64,000 bases of DNA from Buddleja alternifolia (taxonomy: Eukaryota; Streptophyta; Magnoliopsida; Lamiales; Scrophulariaceae), in contig CM033403.1 of the NCBI GenBank assembly GCA_019426215.1, positions 2,361,001 through 2,425,000 on the forward strand. Direction: 5' to 3'. Made by a program: the position numbers and the translations under genes. Within the stretch, counting starts at the first letter, position 1; the number at the start of each line of letters is the position of its first letter. The notes under the pieces were generated by a model. That model was given only the letters and a program-made list of their open reading frames with translations, was not told the origin of the DNA and made no database searches. Positions 32,441 through 44,275 of this stretch are shown here, one piece after another.

Positions 32441-35400
32441 TACAAGATGATGATCGCCGTTTTGACCAAGCTGAAGGTCAACTGAGCTCTGTACGTTTTC
32501 AATCGCTTTAAGACAGCGATGCAAAAGTCAATGAATCCAAAGCCTTATGGGATTTCACTTAGTTTTATCCTTAGCACTCATGGATACGTTACTTCCCAAG
32601 GATCCAAAGTGCCAGCAACCAAATTTTACGGGAAGAAAATGATCAGCGAATTGCTCAACCCCAAGCGAGTGGGTGGTGCAGTGGTTCCCAAGGACGAACC
32701 CAAGGGACTCATTGCTGAAGGCAAAGTCTTTGGTGATGATGAGGAGAAAGTGAATTCCTCATCAGATGAGCCAGAAGAAGTTGTGGTCAAGCGACCATAA
32801 AGAAAGACTGCATTGAAGATCGCTGAGCCCTCCAAGCCAGCAAAGAAGCAAAAGAAGGAGACGAAGAAGAAGAAGAAGTCTCCCCCCTCTTCCTCCTCTA
32901 GTGGATGTTATATTGCCATAGATAGAAGAAGAAGTAGAAGTTCCACTTGCCTGAAAGCACACGCCGTGGTCTACTCTTAAGGGATTAACAAGCACTCCCG
33001 CAGAACCAACGCTTGAGGAACAAGCGAGTGCCCCTCTTCCCACTCCTTCTGAACCTATTGCAGAGCCTGATGCTAATCCTCTTTCGTAGGATTTGGCTAG
33101 TGATCAGGGTAAGTACTTGTGCTAAACAATGTACATTATCCTTTCCTTGTTGTTTTCTTCTTTTACTCTAGGATAAAATCTTCTTTCAGCTCAAAGGGAA
33201 TATAACATTCAGTATGTTTTGAATACATTAGATGTGTGTAATATTCCAATTCGTGCTGATCCCCTCACTTCTTTACCCAGTCAAGATGATGTTGAAGAAG
33301 TTCCGGAGCTTGAGGCTATGGAAACAGATGTTTCTACAGATCAAGCGACTGTTATAGTGAAAGATAGTCCTCAGGGTAAGCGGTTCTGTATTTTATATCT
33401 CAAATCTCTACTTAGTAGAAATTTTCTTTATTTCTCAAACGCTTGCATGTGTCAGCTCAAAGTGTGCCAGACGCTGATGCGCCTCCTCTTCCAGAGGTGG
33501 CAGTAGAGTTGGACGTTGACTTGTCAACAGTGGTGTAAATCGCCAAAGAATTAAAAAACAGTCCTTGAGCTTGCCACGATCCAGCCGTGGAAGCAACTTT
33601 GGATGCTGAGCGGTAGATTGAAGTGGCCCCCATTGTCCCCACTCCAACTGGTCCTCCTCCTCCAGCGGTTAATTTCTTTCCAAGAGGCCACGATGAAGAT
33701 CTTGAATACTACTATGCCGGAGAGAAAAGACCCTTCAGCAGTTGATTGATCTGGAGCTTAAATTTCAGACAACGCTCCACAATTCTGCGCTTTCAGACGC
33801 TAAAAAATCAGATATTTTCGAGAAGCTTGCCACGATTGGCCTTAAGTCCAGAAAAGAGATCATTGCTCGCCTTGAGTATCTTGACACTCCTCTCAAAGAT
33901 TTGGCAGAGTTTGAAAGCAAACGCTTTCAGAAAGTCTGCCGCAGTTTTGAACGCAACTATCCATTATGCCGCACCCATGTTCAAATTCAGAATCCTCACA
34001 TGGGCGATTGGGAGAAGAACCCCGATGAAGAACAGTTGAATCAAATGAGTTATTCTGCCCTGCCAAAGGTCGTCCATTCAGCCGCTAACAAGTCTTCACT
34101 AAAATCCTTGAGCTTATGGAAAGTAAAGGGAACAATGTTCCAAGAACAACCCAATCCAATCAATTTCTGGGTTGAAGATGAAGCCCGAGAATACCTCGCC
34201 CGAGTTGGGGCCGATATCTTTGAAGTTCAGAAAGAAAGATTCAAGAAGCTACTCGAGGCCAAGAAAGATAAAATGTTGGCTGAGAAGCTTAGAAGACGCT
34301 GGATATTGGACACATCCAGGTGGGCTGAGGATTTTGTACTTCACATCCACATTGTACACTAGCTAACTCAAGCGCTAATGCCTTTCTTGATGGACTACTT
34401 CAAATTGTACACATCCGGGGTAGAGATCCCGGAAAACGCTGATCTAGTGTTTTGTACTGAAGAGCGTGAAGACGCTTTTTTTTTCATCCCAAGATCTTTC
34501 TACCAAAATCCAAGGCATGTTCTGGAAGTGATTGGCCCAATCTGGGTCATCCCTATGAAAAGACCTATTTCTGTGGAGATTACAGAGTTAGAAGTGGACC
34601 AGGATCTTACTGTTGAGGGCGCTCAGATTATAGACGCGGATATTCAAATGGCATAAGCTCCTAGCGCTCCAGTAGTTGATACGCCACTTGTTACTGAAGT
34701 TGTGCAGATTGAGGCTGCAACTAAATCTTTCGATTTTGCGATTTAGGAAGTACAGGATGAAATTTCTGAAGATGCAGAGGAACCTTTCATCAGAGATAAA
34801 TAAAAGAGAAAGGCAGTAGTTTGAAGCTCATATGGACTCATTCCATCCTCTGAGCGTCCTTCTTCTTCCTCGGACTCAGATTCAGATAGCGATCCAGAGG
34901 CAAAGGATTTTAGAAAAGCAGTTACGAACTCGCTCCACAACATTGAGGGTTCCTGCTCAAAGATGATAGTCAATGATGAGATGCACATCAGGCTTGCCTC
35001 CGATACAAGAAAACATGATACATCAAATGATGCGACCAAGAGTACTGCAGCAGTACTAGATCGCATGGTCCCTTTAATCACCGGCCTATATGAAGAGTTC
35101 AATCGCTCTCTCGCTCAGAACGCTTCAGCGGATACTGAAAGACATAATACTTCCAATTCTGTGGGTCAAAGTATCGCTGAGCAAGTCGCTCTCCTGGTTG
35201 ATGAAGTAAGTCTACTTCGGCAAGATATCGCTTAGCTGAGATAAAGTCAAAAAGGGGGAAGAAAAAGAAAATCCAAAAGATCAGAAAGCCAAAGGAAAAG
35301 CCTCGGAGCCAATGTCCAAGACCAATAACAAAAATTGGCGCTCCATGTTTAAAGATATTGTGAGCTTGAAAAAGATGCTCACAAAGAAGCGAAAGCTAAG

Positions 35401-35725
35401 ATACTTCAGAGGCAGGCATATGCTTCCTGATGTGGATGTTGAATTTCTTGAAAGCATACGCTGAACCCTTGCGAAGACCTCTTAACTGGAAACCTTCCAT
35501 TGATCAAGTCCAAGATCTCTACCACGATCTTATCCGGAGGCTTAGAATTCCTCCAAGAGATGGGGTGGAAAGGTTGTTAGAGCTCAACTTAGGCGCTAAA
35601 GAATGACGTGAGGACTACAACGAAGTCCATCATATAACAATGACAGACGTTGACAAAGTCCTGATTGATCTAGCAAATGAGATCTTCCAGGAAGAGATGT
35701 CCAAGAAGCGACAAAGAAGATGATT
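32441..35725 (+). pseudogene. SIRE env-like region, middle and C-terminal parts
   Basis: Broken frames continue the protein: 32519-32800 (acidic end), a Pro-rich part near 33000-33700, a long helical frame 33742-34362 (EKLATIGLKSRKEIIARLEY, KKLLEAKKDKMLAEKLRRRW) and 34378-34656. A final coiled-coil-like stretch (34963-35235, AEQVALLVDEVSLLRQDIA) is followed by KKMLTKKRKLRYFRGRHMLP. GTAAGT-like and TTTCAG-like sites suggest introns around 33105-33200. Predicted heptads and Ser/Asp runs resemble the C-terminal end of SIRE1 ORF2. Confidence 0.6.
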
Positions 35726-35968
35726 ACTTATGCAGCTTTATTTTCTTTATCTTTAATTGTTTTAAGTTTATTTTGCTATATTTTCAGTGTAATCATGTAT
35801 GCTTCAATTTTCTATATGAATGAATGATTAAACGCTGAAACATCTTGTTGAAGCTAATCTAACATTAGCTAAGTCAACTAACTTTCTAATGCTAATTTAT
35901 ATCTTTTGGCTTTTCTTCAAACTCTTAAACTATAAAAGAGTTAAAAGAGTTAAGGTCTTCACATCATC
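35726..35968 (+). other. SIRE 3' untranslated region
   Basis: AT-rich, no coding, ending at the polypurine tract. Confidence 0.7.
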
Positions 35969-35982
35969 AAAAAGGGGAAAAT
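35969..35982 (+). promoter_or_regulatory. SIRE polypurine tract
   Basis: AAAAAGGGGAAAAT lies immediately before TGTTAGG, the start of the 3' LTR. Confidence 0.85.
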
Positions 35983-37509
35983 TGTTAGGAAATTTCATGT
36001 TAGATATTTTGATGATGACAAGAATAGGAGTTTATGTTAGACCCCAAAAAAATGTAAGTTTATGATTTCATAGAACATTTGTATAAGCGTTTGAAAGTTT
36101 GTTATTTTGTTAGCCTTTTAATTTTTATCTTTGTAGATTTTAGACGAAGTATTAGGAACCGAGTCGCTGATTGAATTCTAGGTGAGTTTGTCAGGGATGA
36201 AGTTGAAGATCAGTATTTGAAGTCAAGTGATCATGAAGATTTGTCTTAAGCGTCTGTCAAACGATAAAGGACTTTTTTCAGGAATAATGAATCAAGCACA
36301 CAAATTACTCAAGCGATCAAGGATCAGATTGAAATAAATTCTCAAGTCATGAAGGACTTAAATGCAATCATCAACAGACATTTATTTCCAACGAAAAATA
36401 AATTCAAAATGCATTAAATGCTTGATAAGTGCATTAAATGTGATAAGGCATTTTGACTTGTGGACAAGCCACCTTTTGACTCGACTGTCAGGATTCAGAG
36501 TTCAAAGTCTGCTTATGTCCTATCAGTAACATTCGAAATTCAGGAATGTTAGAAAAAAGGACTATTTACTTGTTGGGTGAAAGACACGCATCTGCATGTG
36601 TCCAACGGACAAATACTAAGAAATCTCTATAAATAGTACCCTTCAACAAAACCCTAAATACACACGTACATGCACAAGGAAAGATCAAAACTTTTCTGAA
36701 AATATTCTTGAGAAAAGCTTATAAACTCCATAGCCAAAATTCTTCAAACTTTTCATATACATTCCAAAGACAGTCACCGATATCTCAAACATCTTCGTAG
36801 AAGAACTCTACACTCTTATTGAGATATCCCAAATTGTTTGAACTTCCTAAAATCAAACAACCCCGTGACAAAAACCCTCTACCTCTTTCATCTGAGTGAG
36901 AAAGTTGTTGATCTACAAGCAGCATTTTTGTGTGAGAGATGTTTGTTGAAGAAGATCTTCATTGGAGCTGAAGTTTGTGTGATCAAGTAGCTCAAGACCG
37001 TCTTCCCTTTCCTCTATTTTGTAGAAGCGCTTCTGTGTGATCCTTCGATAATCAACTGTAGTAGTGAGCCTCTGTGTGATCCTTCAATAATCAACTTAGT
37101 GGAACTCCTCCGAGTGTAAAGGATAAGAAGGACGTAGCTGGAATTACATCACCCAGTGAACCTTACATATCTTGTGTTATTCACTGTTTTATTGTTTTAC
37201 TTTATTTTTCATCATATCTTTGAAAAGGCTCTAAAACGGTTAAGCGACTATTTGGTTAAAGAGAACACTAGCATAAAAATTATTTCTGCTGTGCTAACCC
37301 TGATTAAGTGATTGAAGCATTACCCTACTTTAGTAACTACCAAAATCACTAAGTCTAAGTTATCTTATCTTTAGCGCCTGACCTAGCGCTTTGCTTACCA
37401 AGCGTCCAAAAATCTTAAAAAGTGATGTAAAATTTTTAAAGTCGAAAAAGACTTCAGGGTCTATTCAACCTCCCTTCGAGACCCTTTCGTATCCCACTTG
37501 GGACCACCA
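35983..37509 (+). repeat. SIRE 3' LTR
   Basis: 1527 bp, TGTTAGGAAATTTC to GGGACCACCA. Reverse-complement copies lie at 15192-16855 (solo) and 45753-46576 (deleted), and a plus-sense fragment at about 47262-47900. It contains the transcription signals of the element, but I could not fix a TATA box with confidence. TATAAATAGTACC near 36631 is a candidate. Confidence 0.9.
36631..36638 (+). promoter_or_regulatory. Candidate TATA box of the SIRE LTR
   Basis: TATAAATA is followed by GTACCCTTCAACAAAACC. The inverted equivalent (GGGTACTATTTATAGAG) is conserved at about 16116 in the solo LTR and similar at 47597 (ATGAATAGTACC). Confidence 0.45.
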
Positions 37510-38410
37510 AAATATATCATCAAAAACCATATAGAGTTTATAGTTAGGATGATCAAAATCATTATCATTGGTCTTTCTTACGGCCTCCACTTTCATACTT
37601 GCTAGATGTGGTCCCAAAGAAAGAACAAAAAATTTAAAAATTAATTTTGGCATATTATAATTAAACATAAAATTTTAATTAAATATAAAAAAATTAATAT
37701 TATTTTATTTTTAATGTTTTAAATTTTTTTGATTTCAATGAAATTTTGATGCATATTCTACAAAATGGGTTTAGAAATTAGATTTCGCTTTCAGACCCAT
37801 AAACAAAAAACTCCCATCGAAGTTTCAACTGAAATATAATTAACAACTAGAGTGTAATTAAGGAGCATGCCCAATAGACACAAATTCCTCACATATCAAA
37901 AGTAAGAAAGCATTTAAAATTGGAATAATTATGATTTTGCTCTCACCAGATAGGGCATTAAGCAATTTTACTTTTATTATTTAAAAAATTAGAACAAGTC
38001 CCGTAAAATGCATGTTTTTGCAATCTTGGTCCAATTTTTTATAAAAGAACCGAACTTTGCACGTGGAATACGTTGCGCCGTTAAATTTAGTATTCGCGTA
38101 TAAAATAAGTGACCAAACTAATGATGCTTATTCTGTTTTTAACTGTTCGGACTTTGCACATGACTAAACTAACGATTTCTATCCGCTTTTTAACAATTGA
38201 GATTAAAACAATAAAAAATGCGTCATTCGGTACTAGTTTTTCATGTTTGTTAACATCAAGACTAAATTGAGGATATATCCTATGAGATTAGTGCTGCCAT
38301 TTTATTTCTCTATAATATTTTGTCAAAACTTCTGGAATAGATTTTTAACATTCTAAAATCATCAAGGCTAGATCTATATTATCAAATATAGGTTTTATAA
38401 GAAATTAAAC

Positions 38411-38444
<34 letters not shown>

Positions 38445-38884
38445 GGGAGAGAGAGAAAGAGAGAGAGAGAGAGGTGTAGTGTGAATTATTGCTGATTCTA
38501 ATTCTCACAGTTCTCCATGAGCTGAAACAGCATTAATTGTATGTTTGGCGATATCAATTTCTAATGCAATAATGGTCAACTACCAGTTTTCTTGCAGAGA
38601 TGAGGATGGCATTAACGTAGGAGATAGAAGGCAATCGTTTTTACGCGGCAAATCTGATCAAAGAACATTAACTACCTAACGTGGTCTGCTTTAAGATGGA
38701 TTGCAATAAAATACTGTCTCACACGAGTCACGAACTGATTAAAAATAGAAAGATTCAACCAACAATAAATAAACAGGATATGGGATTAATTAAGAATATT
38801 TAGATTAAAGATCAAAATTCTTGGGATTGATTGCATTTCACTGTTTTTCGATTCAAGATTTGGAAATATTAATTGGTAAAAATT
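37510..38884. other. AT-rich non-coding DNA of block B
   Basis: Paralogue of 10082-11265, including GGTCTTTCTTACG.CCTCCACTTT and CACACGAGTCACGAACTG. It differs by an extra stretch at about 38345-38580 that holds (TA)n and (GA)n microsatellites. No coding supported. Confidence 0.65.
38411..38472. repeat. (TA)n and (GA)n microsatellites
   Basis: About 13 AT/TA dinucleotides, then a broken TATATA, then GGGAGAGAGAGAAAGAGAGAGAGAGAGAG. Absent from the block A paralogue. Confidence 0.85.
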
Positions 38885-39075
38885 GACTTCACCTGCATGA
38901 TATATTTGTGCTCAAGCAACAGATCGATTCTCCGATTCAGTGTTGGACCAAGAGATGGTAGCCTGTTTCTTGGTAGACCACAAGATATAGTTGTTGTCCA
39001 GATAAACAACATACGTAGTACTAGAGCGACAACTGTTTGGACATCCAGCCCAATCAGAATTCGCATAGACAGTCA
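38885..39075 (-). pseudogene. Copia RNase H fragment of block B
   Basis: Minus strand: the WAGCPNSCRS-type start and GLPRNRLPSLGPTLNRRIDL in shifted frames correspond to the Y.D.DWAG.P..RRSTTGY and SWSSKKQ blocks. Paralogue of 11268-11425. Confidence 0.6.
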
Positions 39076-39084
39076 TGGAGTCTA

Positions 39085-39370
39085 CTGATGAAGAATGAAG
39101 GAGAAAACCATAGTCAAGTGTAACCCGAAATTAACGAAGAATATGCTTGACCGTCTGAAAATGAACATCCTGTGGAGAATGCATGACCTGACTAACCTGA
39201 GTAACAGCAAACACAATATCAGGTTGGGTATTAGTAAGATACTAGAGACCACCTACAATAATGCGATAAAGTGTTAGATTAGAGAAAAGGTAATACTCCT
39301 TAAACTCCTTCATTTCGGGAATGAGCCACATAAAAGTCACACAATAATTTTTCGGGAATGAGCTTAATTA
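39085..39370 (-). pseudogene. Copia RT fragment of block B
   Basis: Minus-strand homologue of 11429-11720 and 9310-9590, with QYLTNTQPDIVFAVTQV-like and MHSPQDVHFQTVKHIL-like residues. The right end shows a local duplication, ATAAAAGTSACACAATAA, at about 39330 and 39372. Confidence 0.65.
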
Positions 39371-39377
39371 TAAAAGT

Positions 39378-40216
39378 GACACAATAACTCCTTCCTTTAA
39401 CACATTTCAATGCATGTTTCTTTAGCACTTTTGTTCGTAGAAAAAAAAAGGGGGGAAAAAGGAAAAAAAACTAGACTTTGTAATAGAAAATTTTTTTTGA
39501 ATGAGAACCGATAAACTTATGCTTAGAATTAATATGTTCTCTTTTCCTTCAGAAATGTGGTTGTAAGTTGGTTGTTAACTATAACTATTAGGTAATAAAC
39601 TTAAAAACAATTGTCAAACTAAATAACATGATAAGAATGTAAGCTTTTACAATAATTGTTGGAATTATTATAATTGAGCGACTATTGAACCCAACTCCAT
39701 AAAAATCATGGAGATTCAAATTATTGTGTTTTTGTACCTTAGCCTCATCTATTTCCTCAAGTAAGTGTTATAGTCTAATTAAAATTCTTGATGTTAGTAT
39801 TATGATTTGGAGTCTAGGTTTGAAATAATTCAAGAAAATAATTTTAATCTATCTTTTAACTACCTGTCAACTTTAATAAAATTTACTTAATTTGTCATGT
39901 CTTTAAAACATCACACATTCCCACAAGTCTTGGTAAAAAATCAATTTCCTATATATTTGTATCTATAAATCCTAAAACATTACAAATAATATATAATGAA
40001 TAGTTTTTTTTTTATATATATATATATATACACATACGGTTCGGTACAGTTTTTTACCGGTATTGAATGTCTAAAACCTAAACCATACCAAAATATTCGG
40101 TACGGTAACGGCTCGTACCAAAACCGATAATTTTTAGTAAAAAAACTATTATTTCGGTACAATACGGTGCGGTACGATCGGTATGGTACGGTTTCAAAAA
40201 ATCATGAACACCCCTA
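39378..40216. mobile_element. Insertion in block B ending in a hAT-type MITE-like tail
   Basis: This segment is absent from block A, where the RT fragment runs straight into repeat X. It is AT-rich with A-runs (39440-39480), a (TA)n at about 40013-40031, and a right part made of scrambled CGGTACGGT/CGGTTCGGT words. It ends AAAAAATCATGAACACCCCTA, wording that I associate with one end of plant hAT-like MITEs. I cannot see a matching left end, so it may be composite. Confidence 0.4.
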
Positions 40217-40220
40217 GCGC

Positions 40221-40375
40221 TGTTAGTTCCAATCTTATAAACTCTATGACTTTGGTTTATCCAAACTCTTAATAAATCTTACAAAAACTTTACTTAGCAA
40301 AACAGATACTATGTTGAACAAATATATCATCCAAAATCATATAGAGTTTCTAGGTTGATCAAAATCGGAAAAATT
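40221..40375. repeat. Repeat X, block B copy (second half only)
   Basis: Matches 11840-11985, including CTTAATAAA.CTTACAAAAACTTTACTTAGC. The first half was lost at the preceding insertion. Confidence 0.65.
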
Positions 40376-41757
40376 TTACTTTTAGTCCTATAGAAGTTGG
40401 TCCAAAATACTTTTAATCCCATAGGAATTTTTTTGACATTTTTGGTCCCATTAGAATTAAAAAGTGACACCTTTAGTCCCAACCGTCACTTTTTTGATGG
40501 AAAATTAATGCGTGTGTCTCATACTCAGTTAGTTGACTAACGGAGGATTGAAATAACCACGTGAGGGGCACGTGTGAGGAAACTCCCTCTAAACCCTTTG
40601 TCAGGCGCGATTTCCCCCAAAAAAAAAAATAACAACCTAATTAACCTTTACAAAACGAAAACTCATTCAGTGTCTCTTCAAAATTACCCTAATCTGAAGA
40701 AGGGAACCAAATGTTGAAGATGAAGTTGAGGATTTTGCAATTTGTAGACGACCCCCCCCCCTCCCCCAAGATATGGTATATGCACACACTTTTTACTTGT
40801 TTTAGTTAATAATTGTTAGGATTTTGTTGTTATTAGTTTAATACGAAGTATAACGGTTAGTTGCATTTTTATACAATGACTTCTAGAGTTTTTTCGTTCT
40901 GTTTATTGAAATCATTGCTATTTTGGCATTATAATACTGTATTCTATATGTTTGTAAACAATGTGGCCCCTGGGTGTGTTTTATGATATAATGTATGAAC
41001 TTGATTGTTTTGTAGTGTAGTTGTATGATAGTGTGTAGGTAGGATTTGTTTTTTTTTTTTTTTTTTGTGGTCATTTTATGCAGTCGTATGATAGTGGCTT
41101 TTCTATACTTTATTTTTGTGCTGAGTCTGAGGCAATGCCTTATATTGTGTGTTGTTTATTGTGTTGAGTCTGGGACAATGCTTTTATTTTTTACTTAGAC
41201 TTGGCTATTTTTTTTGTCGTTTAACGGGATCTTCAAGTAAGTATGTCACTTTACGAATTCACCATGGGGGAGGGGGGGTAATTAAAATTAAAACCTAACC
41301 ATGAATATATTGGAGGTGGTCTGTGTTTGATAATGTCAATGTAATTAAGATGTCTATTGAGTTCAAAGTTGCTTGTGTGAGGTATTAGGTTACTTTTGTA
41401 AGAAAGAATTCTATATGTTTGACAATCAGAGGGGTAAATATAGACCGTTAGTGGGTATGATAGACATACATGTGCTTTGTGATAGATTTGTGACCAAAAT
41501 AGAGAAATACATATTTATTTGGTAGCTAAGTTCCAAGAGCTTCCCATAAATGAACCAATACCCATAGCTCAAGCAGAATGAATAATCCTTGGCCCAAAAC
41601 CACAAATTGGACTCGTTGTTGATCCAGAACCCCAATAAAAAAGCCCAATCTCAACCTATCCTTCAAACAAAACCTAATCTGAACATATCCTTTAAATAGA
41701 TCCCCAAACACAACTCCAAACAGAAATCCCAAAAAAACCCAAAACCTTGAAGATCCT

Positions 41758-42231
41758 GTGTGGGATGAACTGTGTAGGGTTGTAGACTCTAATGTGCTTG
41801 GATATTTAGGTGAGGATAGTATGGGGAATAGAGATAATGATAGGGTTGAAGGTCATGGAGAATTTGGGAGGGGGATTGAGATGGGGACTGATACGGGGAC
41901 TAAGATGGTGCCTAATAGGGATAGTGAGGGGGACAGTGAGGGGGACAATAAGGGATATAGTGAAGGGGACAATGAGGAGAACAGTGATGAAGAGTGTAGT
42001 GATTTTTATGATAGTGAGTATATAGATGATGGGGATAGTGAGGTTGAGGGGGAAAAAGATGGTGAAGGGGTTGTATTTGTACCAACTAAAATTGAACCAA
42101 TACCTCAACTTATGCCTGATAGAGAGTCATCAACTGATTCTGAGGGTGAGGAAAGAGAAGACCTCGTTGATTGTGGGGATAATTTAGTAGTGGGAAAGAT
42201 TCTGACAGTGAAGGGGCTGAACAAGACTTAG
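41758..42231 (+). pseudogene. mudrA-like: MULE B transposase, acidic N-terminal region
   Basis: 157-residue frame starting MWDELCRVVDSNVLGYLGED. It is strongly acidic, with repeated SEGDSEGDNKG and EENSDEECSDFYDSEYID. A frame shift before DQDLVFNH (near 42195) separates it from the DNA-binding domain. The stop after GLNKT follows a 1-base change relative to A, where the frame reads on through EGGEQDLVFNH. Confidence 0.7.
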
Positions 42232-42242
42232 TTTTTAACCAT

Positions 42243-42494
42243 AGGAACAAGTATGATCCTCCCTTTGAACATGGCATGTTATTTAGTACCAAAGATGAGT
42301 TTAGGGATGTTGTACACAATCATGTAGTAAAGACTCGGAGAAGCTTAAAAATTACAAAAAATGATTGTAGAAGAATGTATGCTAGGTGTTTTAGGGAGGG
42401 ATGTAATTGGAGGATCAATGCACTAAAGATTCTGAATGAGTGTTTATATCAAATTAGGGAATCCAACCCTAAACATAAATGTGGCAGATCATAA
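42243..42494 (+). pseudogene. mudrA-like: MULE B transposase, MuDR-type DNA-binding domain
   Basis: Frame includes MLFSTKDEFRDVVHNHVVKT, KNDCRRMYARCFREGCNWRI and YQIRESNPKHKCGRS. The pattern F.....F...V..........K.D..R....C...C.W.I ... H.C is the MuDR transposase N-terminal zinc domain that binds the terminal repeats. It stops at CGRS. This segment is missing from MULE A. Confidence 0.75.
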
Positions 42495-42697
42495 AATGTA
42501 AAAAAATGTAAATTCAAATTGGCTTTCTAGTAAATATGAATCTGCCTTTTGAAATGATCTTAAAAGAAATGTTGGTGGGTTTAGGCAAGATGTAATTCAA
42601 GAAATTATGTACAAGAATTAAAGCTATTCAAGGTAATGCAGAGGATGAATATGACCAGTTAAGAGATTATGTACAAGAATTAAGGAGAACAAATCCA

Positions 42698-43384
42698 ATG
42701 TTTATAATTATTATGGTCCAGGATGATAAGACAAGGGAGAGTGGGAGGAAAAAAATTGGAAAATTCAATGTTTATTTTGATGCACTTAAACAAGGTTTTT
42801 TGACAGGTTGTAGACCAGCTATACATGTAGATAGGTGTTATTTGAAGGGACCCTATAGTGGCATTTTGTTGACTACTTTGTTAATTGACCCAAACAATAG
42901 CTTGTACCCTATTGGTTATGTAGTAGTATCTAGGACAACAAAAGAGGCATGGGAGTGGTTTTTGGGATTACTTAAGGATGGCTTAGGAATAGAAAGACTT
43001 GATTTTGTCACTTTTATAAGTGATAAGCAAAGAGGTCTAATACCTGCATTTGAATTAGTGTTCCCAGGGGCAGAAAATAGGTTTTGTGTGAGACACTTGC
43101 GTGAAAATTTTAAAAAGGCTAGGTTTAGGGGCTTGACATTCAAACCTGCACTGTGGAATGCTGTAGCAGCAGCCACAGTTCGTGAGTATGAGCTAAGGAT
43201 GAAAAAAAGAGGAGAGTTGGATGAAACTTCTTTGAAATGGTTCAATGATAAGCCTCCATCTCATTGGAGTAGGTCACACTTTCAAACTTTTCCAAAGTGT
43301 TACATGTTATCGAGTAACTTTTGTGAGTCTTTTAATAGTTGCATACTTGAGGCTAGAGAAAAGCCAATACTTATAATGTTTTAG
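42698..43384 (+). pseudogene. mudrA-like: MULE B transposase, catalytic (MULE) domain
   Basis: 228-residue open frame. The first Asp is in CRPAIHVDRCYLKGPYSG, the second in FISDKQRGLIPAFELVFPGA, then the FCVRHLRENF C..H motif, and the likely Glu in ATVREYELRMKKRG. The domain is complete and uninterrupted to MF, where a TAG occurs (43382). MULE A stops at the same place (TAG at 13827-13829). The upstream DNA-binding domain is in another frame, so the gene as a whole is broken. Confidence 0.85.
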
Positions 43385-43539
43385 TGGATAAGGGAGTATT
43401 TGATGAATAGGCTTGCTGAGAGTAGGGACAAGGTTAAGAAAATTATGGAAAAGTCAGCTGATTGCATTCCAGTGAAGTAAGATGATGGAATTATGAAATA
43501 AAAGATTTTGACATTGGGGATAGGTTCACTGTATACTTG

Positions 43540-44002
43540 ATGACTCATTCCTGCTCTCGTAGGACGTGGGACTTGACTGGCATTCCGTGCTATCATGCCA
43601 TTAGCGCATTTGGTTGTCAAGTCCTTGGTGACTTTGTACATGAGTCCTATAGTGTGGCCATATAATTGGCAATTTACAATCATGCTATTGCACCTTCCAA
43701 TGGTCCTAAGTTATGGGAAAAAGCTGGTTTCGTTCCACCCGTTCCTCCCAAACTCTGAGGGGAATGGAGAGAGGTTAGCTAGAGAAAGAAGTTTGGGAAC
43801 AAATGAGCCTAGGAACAATGCCAAAAGGGGTAGAAGAAGAAAGGGTCCAGTGAGGATAAAGAAACAATTGTTTAAGGTTCAGTGTCATTATTGTGGTAAT
43901 CCAGGCCACAATCAACTGGGAAGTAAGAAGAGGAAAGCAGACATTGCAGCATGTTTATCAAGAGACTTTGCAAGTCCAATTAATGCCAATGTTGTAAGTT
44001 AA
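43540..44002 (+). pseudogene. mudrA-like: MULE B transposase, SWIM finger and zinc knuckle
   Basis: MTHSCSRRTWDLTGIPCYHA has Arg where the SWIM second Cys should be. The frame at 43595-44002 ends with a basic tract (RNNAKRGRRRKGPVRIKKQL) and FKVQCHYCGNPGHNQLGSKK, a CCHC-like knuckle whose last Cys is missing (GS instead of C). A GTAAGT donor follows NANV (43994). The basic tract could be a nuclear localisation signal. Confidence 0.7.
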
Positions 44003-44075
44003 TTTTTGAAAATTTTTCCCTTAATTTTGCTAATATAAAATAACATGCATTTGATGATTTTAATTAAATGAACAG
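43994..44075 (+). other. Intron of MULE B transposase
   Basis: GTAAGTTAAT to ATGAACAG, 82 bases, between exons ending NANV and starting ENAIGNDA. In MULE A the acceptor AG has become CG. Confidence 0.6.
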
Positions 44076-44275
44076 GAAAATGCAATCGGTAATGATGCTA
44101 CACCCTTTGGAAAAACCCCAGTTCTGTCTCAATTTAGACCTCCATCACCAGTTGTGGAGCCTACAACAATGCCAACCCCTGTGCCTCAACCGAGAGTTAA
44201 CATTGCACCAAACCATCCCATACTGTCTCAGTCTCCTATTGTCAACAGTCAAGGTGGAGTACAAATATTGATTGG
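44076..44275 (+). pseudogene. mudrA-like: MULE B transposase, Pro-rich C-terminal exon
   Basis: Open frame reading ENAIGNDATPFGKTPVLSQF, then RPPSPVVEPTTMPTPVPQPR and NIAPNHPILSQSPIVNSQGG. It matches the tail of MULE A at 18410-18560, but the exons between are missing here. Confidence 0.6.

Larger units (their letters stand above)
26732..37509 (+). mobile_element. SIRE (Sirevirus) copia retrotransposon, 5' LTR and gag start missing
   Basis: Order: gag C-terminal part with zinc knuckle, protease, integrase, RT, RNase H, a 1.2-kb spacer, env-like region, polypurine tract and 3' LTR. The long env-like region between RNase H and the 3' LTR is the hallmark of the SIRE1-type Sirevirus group. The pol frames have many stops and shifts, so it is non-autonomous. 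A MITE sits at 31493-31901. The right end lies in block B sequence, with AAATA (37510-37514) as the expected target duplication. The left part has been lost or replaced. Confidence 0.9.

Noticed and set aside
31916..35725. A true viral envelope gene
   Set aside because: No readable signal peptide, fusion peptide or clear membrane segment. Only its position after pol supports the name, so I call it env-like.
40013..40031. (TA)n run as a functional element
   Set aside because: Simple dinucleotide repeat in AT-rich DNA.
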